Positions 57,560 through 64,000 of a DNA stretch of 64,000 nt are shown here, piece after piece. How positions within the stretch are numbered: the first letter of the stretch is position 1; each line of letters opens with the position of its first letter. The notes under the pieces are model-generated. The model was not told the DNA's origin. It made no database searches and saw only the letters and a list, made by a program, of their open reading frames with translations. The stretch lies in NCBI GenBank assembly GCA_027924645.1, contig BSBN01000494.1, positions 754,001 to 818,000 on the forward strand. The letters are read 5' to 3'. Origin of the DNA: Cunninghamia lanceolata (Eukaryota > Streptophyta > Pinopsida > Cupressales > Cupressaceae). Both the position numbers and the translations under genes were made by a program.

Positions 57560-60500
57560 GGTCCCTCATCGGTCGTCGGGATCCTCTACCCATACTGTCT
57601 CACATAGATCCTCCACATTCACTCTTCCTTTTGTTGCAGGGTTCCTCACTGCTCAATTTGCTAGTGTGTTTGCCACATCATTTCCTCCCCTATAGGTATA
57701 TGAAATTTTAAACTCTGTGAAGGCTTTGAGCTTCTATTTTATAATATGCACAAACTTGTTTAATCTCCATATCTGGGAACTACCATTTGTAATAGCATTT
57801 ACTACAATTTGTGAATCACCCTCCAAGTTTAATTTCTAGAAAGAAAACTTTCGTGCTAAATTAACTACTAACATGGCAGCTTGTGCCTCCGCTTCATTAG
57901 TAGTGCCATCTTACATAACTTTTGAGCACCCATCAGTAAAATGTTACCTAAATAATCTCTAAGAACACATATTGCACTTGATGGGCCAGGATTCCCTTTA
58001 GCAGCTCCATCAAAATTTGCCTTTATCCACCCTGCTTCTGGCCACTACCATTCTCTCACCCTTTCTAAAGTTTTCAAAGAGTTTCCAGCTTGGGACCCAT
58101 ATGTTTGTGGTAGCTTTAGCCTAGGCCAATTCCTTTGTAGCATGTTGTCTACTTGACAAAAGGGGTATTTGCAAGAATTGTGCTTCCCTACTATCATGTT
58201 AACCACTTCTAAAATTGCCAGCTCTATCTTTGCTAACATGTGATCAAAACTTAATTCCTTACCTTAAAAAATTCTTCTGTTATGCTCCTTCTAGATTTTC
58301 CATATCAACATCAAAGGACTTACCTTCCATATACATGAGAATGATGATTTCTTTAAATTCAATCTCCATCCCTGAAACATCTCCTTCAAAGTCCATGGAC
58401 AAGGGACCTACCAATTCAATTTCTTCAACAAGTGCATCCAGCAGTTATTTGTGAACTCACAATGCAGTAGTAGGTGATCAAGTGTTTCTTCATTTCTCTT
58501 ACACATCACACACTGGTTTGGACCTTGAAAGCCTATTTTCTTGAGCCTATCTCCTGTCAAAATTCTCCCTCTCACAGCCATCCACATAAAGGATTTTGCC
58601 TTAGGTAAGCATTTTTTGTTCCAACATAAATGATTTGGCCATCCCTCCTTTGCCCATTCTTCCTCCAGCAACCTGTAGCCAATTTTAACCTTATACATCC
58701 CACCTTAGAACCACACCACCTCACTTCATCACTACCTCCTACTAAAAACACTTTCATGTCTTGTAAATTTTTTTGAAGTGTGTTTTACTGTTCTACTGAC
58801 AGATTTAAGTCCTCAATAGGTTTCCATACCCAATCTTCAAAACCTTCTACTTTATTCTTAACTACATAATCTTTAATCCTTGTACCCCACTTTTCTTCCA
58901 ATTCTCTTTGAATTTCTACTAACCTTGCATCTCCTTTCAAAACTGGATACCCCTCCCAAGAATCCTCCCAGAAATTAACTTTTTCCCTTAAGCCCACTTG
59001 CCACGATAAGTGATATGTGACTACCTATCTGCATGAAATCATAAAATTCCAAATTGCCAAACCTTTTGTCGGGTTTTGAATAGTAAGAATTTGTTTCTTT
59101 TGTGTATTGTCTAGGTACTTTCTTTGGAGGATCCTCACCTGCTTTTGCTCTGATTTACTGACCATGCCCCATATAAGGTTTGCTCCCATAGCTTCATTCA
59201 TCAAATTCCATTTCTGAAACCTCACCTCTCCTATAGATTTTGGCTTACACACTTTATCCCATGCCAGCAATGGGACCTTATCCTGTTCATTACTGCCATT
59301 CCAAAAAAAAAATCATTTTTTGTTTGATTACTGATAAAATATTTGCTGGCAACTTTAAACACATCATTGAATAAATTAGTATAGCTAAAATGATTGATTT
59401 AAGCATTAGAATTCACCCGGCAGATGATAACCATCTTCCCTTCCATCCCTCCATTCTACCCAAGTAGCTGTCAATCAAATGATTCCATAACTCAGATCTA
59501 CACGCACCTTCAAAGAGCAGAGTACCCAGAAATTTCCCCGATAGCTTCCCTATCTTTATCCCTAGGACTTTAGCTATTTCCCTTTGCTTCTCCAGCCTTG
59601 TATTAAAGAACAAAATATCTGACTTGTGCCAATTAACCTTTTGACCTGAGGCTAAGCAATACTTTTTGAGTGTAGTTTTAATGACATGAGCTTCCCTTGA
59701 AGTAGATTCTCCCAGCAGAATCGTATCATCAACAAATTCCTGATGTGTGATTGCCTCCATACCTTGTACTATACACACTCCCTTCCATTTACCTTCACTT
59801 CTAGCCTTACTTATACACCTGCCTAAAACCTCAGCCATTATGATAAACATAAATGGAGACAAAGGGTCCCCCTACTGAAGACCTCTCTAGTTGAAAAGAA
59901 ACCTTGTGGACTACCATTAACTAAAATTGAGTACCTGGGAGTCTCGATGCAACTCTTCACCCATGAAATCTAAGAGGTGCTGAACCCAAATTTGCTAAGT
60001 ACTTTTAGTAGGAAGGATCTATCAACCTAGTCATAAGCTTTGTAGATATCTAATTTCACCAACATCCTATCAGTTTTGGCCTTCCTTATCATATGAATAG
60101 CCTCATGCGCTATGATAATTCCTTCCATAATCGAGCGGTGCGGGATGAAGCCACTTTGTTCCTCTGAAATAATAACCTTTAATACTTTCTTCAGCCTATT
60201 TTCCATTACTTTGGAAACCACATTATAATCCGTATTGCACAAAGAAATGGGCCGAAAGTCATCAAAAGTCTAAAAGTCCTTCTTAGGGATAAGTGCAATA
60301 AGAGTGTTATTCATGTCTCGCAACATGTAGGAGTGCATTTGAGATTCCTCCACTACTGCCCATAAATCTTCTTTAATTATTTTCTAAAAAGATTGATAGA
60401 AGCTCACAAGAAACCCATCTAGTCTTGACACTTTGTCTCTGCCTAGCTGAAACACTGTTGATTGAACTTCCGCCAATGACACCACCTTGTTTAGGATTTG

Positions 60501-61791
60501 GTTCTACTGATCATTCAGCAATTTTGGTATAACATTTAACATCTCTTCCACTAAATCTTCTCTACTAATGCTTTATGTGTTTAGAAGATTATAAAAATAC
60601 CTTACCGCTTCTCTATTAACAACTTCTTGCTCTTTAAGAATCTCCCCTCCACTATTCTTTATCTTCTTAATTTTATTTCTGCTCCTAGTTTTCACCAAAT
60701 TATGAAAGAACTTTGTATTACAATCTCCTTCTTTCAACCAACACTCTCGGGAGTTTTGCTGCCAATATATCCCCTCTCTGGCTAGAATTTTTGAATACTT
60801 ACCATTTAGGTCATTTTCTTGCTTAAAATCAAATTCATCCATACCATGAGTCAGAACCTTCGTATGCAGCTATTCTATCTCTTCTTCTAACCTCACTTTC
60901 TCCTTGAAAAAATATCTTTAAAATGTTGTCTATTCCACTCCCTCAAATAGCCCTTAATATATTGCATTTTTAAAAAAAATATGAATGCTCTAGATCCTTC
61001 CATCTGAGGGGCATTCTTCCACCATGCCTTAATTAAAGGTTTCAGGCTTTCATCTTTTAACCACATATTCTCAAATTTAAACAGATTCCTCATCGGGGAA
61101 ACATCCTTTGACACTAATAGAGAAATTGGATAGTGATCTGATCCTAAAATTGTTAGGATAAATGATTCCACCACATACAACTTATCACCCCATTTACTTG
61201 CTAGAAGGAAATGGTCCAATTTCTCCACTATGTTTGTGAAGCCCTTCCGTCTGTTCATCCAAGTAAACTTCCCATTCTTTGTAAAAACTTCCTGTAGACC
61301 ATTCGATAAAACAAACTGCTGGAAATCCAATTGAACAATACTTAACTTGCTGAACCCCCCTTCCTTTCCTTGCAGGAGAGGCTAGCATTAAAATCTCCCC
61401 CTAATACCACCAATGCATTACCCAGAGATTGTAAAACCTCTAATAATTATTTCCAAACTTCCCTTTTTTGACTTGTCCCCATAGGTCCATACACATTAAT
61501 AATGAAGACCAGATCCTTCATTGATTCTAATATCACTTTTAACAATTGCCAATTTCTATTTTTCACCACATCCTTTGCCTTTACTTTACGTGGATCCCAA
61601 AGGATGGCTAAACCACCTGAAGCACCATCTACTTCCATAAAGCTGTCCATCCACTATTTCCATTTGTACATAAGTTTGTCTATATTTATTTTATCTAGTT
61701 TAGTTTCTTGTAATAGGATATAGTCCGGTTGGAACTAATCCAACCCTCGCTTGACTATTATTTTCCATTGATTCAACTACCAAACCTTCAT
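57560..61791 (-). pseudogene. LINE ORF2: endonuclease, RT, zf-RVT, RNase H (decayed)
   Basis: The ATG at 61791 starts five bases after the ORF1 stop. In order: APE-type endonuclease (DYILLQETKL, GGLAILWDPRK, NVYGP, GSDHYPISLLV, about 61791-61100); linker WLKEGDCNTKFFHNLVKTR (about 60760); RT with EEQSGFIPHRSIMEGI, LDIYKAYD (about 60030), FVDDTILLGES (about 59700-59730) and ASGQKVNWHKS; zf-RVT (WNKKCLPKAKSFMW, CVMCKRNEETLDHLLLHC, about 58620-58450); and a plant RNase H (ANFDGAAKGNPGP, NEAEAQAA, EGDSQIVVNAI, GGNDVANTLAN, about 58020-57620). Stops and frameshifts occur in every domain, so no active protein is possible, although catalytic FVDD and SDHYP are retained. Confidence 0.9.
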
Positions 61792-61796
61792 CTGGA

Positions 61797-62842
61797 TTAG
61801 TGTTTTAACTGATTTCTCTCTTGTTTAGCTAGCTGTTCCTTTTCTGGTTCCAATAATTTATTTACCAGTACCTCATTCTCCAGAGTTTTCCCTTTCTTAT
61901 CTCGAATGCAATCACTACTTGTGTGACTAGAGTGTTTACAAATGTTGCAGGTGGTAAAACACTCTTCAACTACAATCCGTTGCCTCCATATTCCTTCATT
62001 TGATTTGATCTCTATTTCTTTTGGAAGGGGGGAAATGGTTTCCATTTTATACGAATCCTAACATACATACTTTGATCCTTTATATCTATAGCTTATTTTT
62101 CTTTAACAAAAGAACCCAATCTATTGCCTAGAACCATCAGGGTTTCATTATCCTAGCATTTGACAGGAAGACTGTGCAAGCGGATCCACACCAAAACCTC
62201 CTCAATCGATTCTTTCAACGGATTGAAGTGAGAAACCCAATCTTTTATGAAGAAACCCACTCCCTCCATAATAAAGGGTCCATTATTTAATATCCATCAT
62301 TTTGTTCTTTTTGAATCACATTCTACAAAGAAAAACCCATTCGACAAAGGTTTGAGTTTAGTTAAGGGACCCCATACCTCATCACACCATGCTCAAACCT
62401 TGTTGAAATCTACATGCTCCCCTACCCATTTCATAAAAAAATACCTTTTCTTTGAAATCCTTAACTGTCTCCGTCCATCCCTTACTAGCTATTTCACACA
62501 AAATGACTCTATCTTCCTTAACTTCTACATCTATCCGTTGCTATCCTTCTAACTTATTGGAGTCTTTTAGCTTCCAAAGTTTGTTGAAGAATTCATTTTC
62601 AGGTTCTGAAATGGCCCTGCAAACATTTTACTGTAGCCCCAACCTGGAGACCTAGGCCTTGTATCATTATGTTGAAATGGTTGTGGCCCTGCTTTTTTCC
62701 ACATTGGATCCTCCCAACCCCATGAACGAGTCTCCAATCTCTTGTTGCCATTAGATCTTGAGTAAAAATCCTTGCATGGAGCTTGGAACACCCTTTTCAT
62801 CCACCATGGACCAAACCCTAGTCTGCCTCCTTGCCACAACAT
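61797..62842 (-). pseudogene. LINE ORF1: DUF4283-like nucleic-acid-binding protein (decayed)
   Basis: The ATG at 62842 gives MLWQGGRLGFGPWWMKR, open for 91 codons. After stops near 62569 and 62540, the frame resumes with GFFFVECDSKRTKWWIL, NNGPFIMEGVGFFIKDW, FNPLKESIEEVLVWIRLHS (about 62340-62170). This matches the DUF4283 pattern of plant LINE ORF1 proteins. A CCHC zinc knuckle CNICKHSSHTSSDC lies at about 61945-61904. The reading ends at 61797. ORF1 proteins of this kind bind the element RNA. Confidence 0.82.
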
Positions 62843-62867
62843 CCCGTCCTAAAAGTAATAGTTTTAT

Positions 62868-62885
62868 CAATAACTTATATTATTA
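62868..62885. repeat. LINE target-site duplication, right copy (18 bp)
   Basis: Exact repeat of 57142-57159. Confidence 0.92.
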
Positions 62886-64000
62886 CAACAACTAGTTTGA
62901 GAAATTAAATATGATGGATAGGTGTATTTAGCTCTATAATGTATACCTTTGATGAAGATTATAAAATTAGATTGATATCTTCTAGAGGAATGTGATCTTT
63001 TTTTTAATAAAATGACTTGTATCCTATGCTAGATTTTTCGTCTATCTAGTATCAAGTTTGTGAGTCAACATTGGTGTAGAATTCTTTGATTGATTTGCTT
63101 CTAATGAAAATATTAGATGACAAAAACATCTAACCCCTTGTTAATCATATTTTATATTTGATAGGAGCTTAACTTCTAGGGATACTTTGCATGCAAACTG
63201 CTTAGTTCCACTATCCTACCCTCTAAGTGAAAATACATGAATAGCTCCTAGGGTTTCATCTAAATTTCTCCCAATGTAGTAATCCACTAGACTCCAATTC
63301 GCTATTTACATATAAATTCAACTCTACACAAATGTACATCTCTACTCTTCTATTCACTTGGTTAATATTTATATATATTCTTCTCTCTTTTGATATGTAA
63401 GGGCTAGTTGTATTCAATACTATCTTGTAAGAGTTGTCATTATGCACTCGAAGAACTCCTATATTTGTCACTAAGTCCAATGTTTTTGTTTACCACAACT
63501 AAGACCTAGAAAACCTCCTTGAAGTAGATGAATAAACCTGCAAGTGACCAAGGATGCATAAAATATTATCCATATATGATATGTTTTAGTGTAAGTCACT
63601 TCATCCATGGATGTGAAAATAAACCACAATGTATACCTCACAAACAATGACACCTGAATATCCCTCCAAAGATTGTAATGTTGCTAAAGCAATAAGATAT
63701 ACAAAATGGGAAGAACAACTAATCCTAAGAGTACCATAAGATTTATGAATTATTTATTTGTATCAGTGTGATGAAAAGCTTAATGGTCTATGGATTGGTT
63801 TATTAATCCTAGAAGAGAAATAGAGTTAAATCCCAAAAGTAAACTAAAATACATATGTAATACAAGCCAATATCATATAGAGTATGATAACCACAAGGTC
63901 TAGGTATCTCATTCATACACAAGATAAAAAACCATTAGATCATAACACAAAATAATTGATTCTACTTCAACAATCCATGAATAAAGAAATAAGCTTCTTG
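62886..64000. other. Unassigned AT-rich flank
   Basis: No coding, RNA or repeat feature recognised. The longest open frames are about 60-74 codons and carry no motif. Confidence 0.6.

Larger units (their letters stand above)
57160..62867 (-). mobile_element. L1-type LINE, full length but decayed
   Basis: 5.7 kb on the minus strand between perfect 18-base duplications. The 5' end (62867) lies about 25 bases before the ORF1 ATG. The 3' end carries a TAA-rich tail (ccaataaaataataataat on the minus strand) in place of a plain poly(A). ORF1 (61797-62842) and ORF2 (about 57560-61791) are both recognisable but broken. The domain set (DUF4283-like ORF1 with zinc knuckle; APE endonuclease, RT, zf-RVT and RNase H in ORF2) is that of plant L1 elements. 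Confidence 0.92.

Noticed and set aside
1..64000. Host protein-coding gene
   Set aside because: No multi-exon gene, no non-transposon protein motif and no splice-consistent frame was found outside the elements.

Overview
This 64-kb window looks like intergenic heterochromatin from a land plant with a large, repeat-rich genome. I see plant-type Ty1/copia elements with a tRNA-Met primer site, a Ty3/gypsy element carrying the second RNase H typical of the Tat clade, and an L1-type LINE with a DUF4283-like ORF1 and a C-terminal RNase H. A gymnosperm is my guess, but nothing in the window proves it. I find no host gene, tRNA, rRNA or CRISPR array.

About 54 kb (1463-55810) is one nested stack, and most joints can be placed to the base by target-site duplications (TSDs). 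Level 1 is a Tat-lineage gypsy element, here called G1, with TSD gtttg. Its 5' LTR was split at 1903/33303 by level 2, E1 (1904-33302, TSD catat), a strange element with LTRs of about 5.7 kb and only about 2.7 kb of internal sequence. E1 was split by level 3, Copia-A (9287-23579, plus strand, TSD gttca). Copia-A was split by level 4, Copia-B (11919-19030, minus strand, TSD agaac). Side insertions are S1 in the right LTR of E1 (29001-32009, a small non-autonomous LTR element), Copia-C in the 3' non-coding part of G1 (44947-52199, minus strand, TSD gtccc), and a 1.4-kb poly(A)-ended element in the 3' LTR of G1 (about 53660-55094).

LTR divergence judged by eye agrees with the nesting order. Copia-B LTRs differ at about 1 percent, Copia-C about 5 percent, S1 about 5-7 percent, Copia-A about 8 percent and E1 about 10 percent. 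Copia-B is nearly intact: one in-frame TAG breaks a gag-protease-integrase-RT-RNase H polyprotein of about 1,385 codons. The other elements carry many stops and frameshifts. G1 keeps the order gag, protease, RT, RNase H, archaeal-type RNase H, integrase, with several tandem-repeat arrays in its leader and 3' region.

E1 is the most unusual object. With inserts removed, one minus-strand reading frame of about 555 codons runs through its interior, unlike any family I recognise, and its primer-binding site resembles that of Tat elements. It may be a non-autonomous giant-LTR element mobilised by a Tat partner.

Outside the stack, 57160-62867 holds a full-length but decayed L1-type LINE on the minus strand, flanked by an 18-bp TSD. 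The flanks 1-1457, 55816-57141 and 62886-64000 are AT-rich with nothing I can assign.
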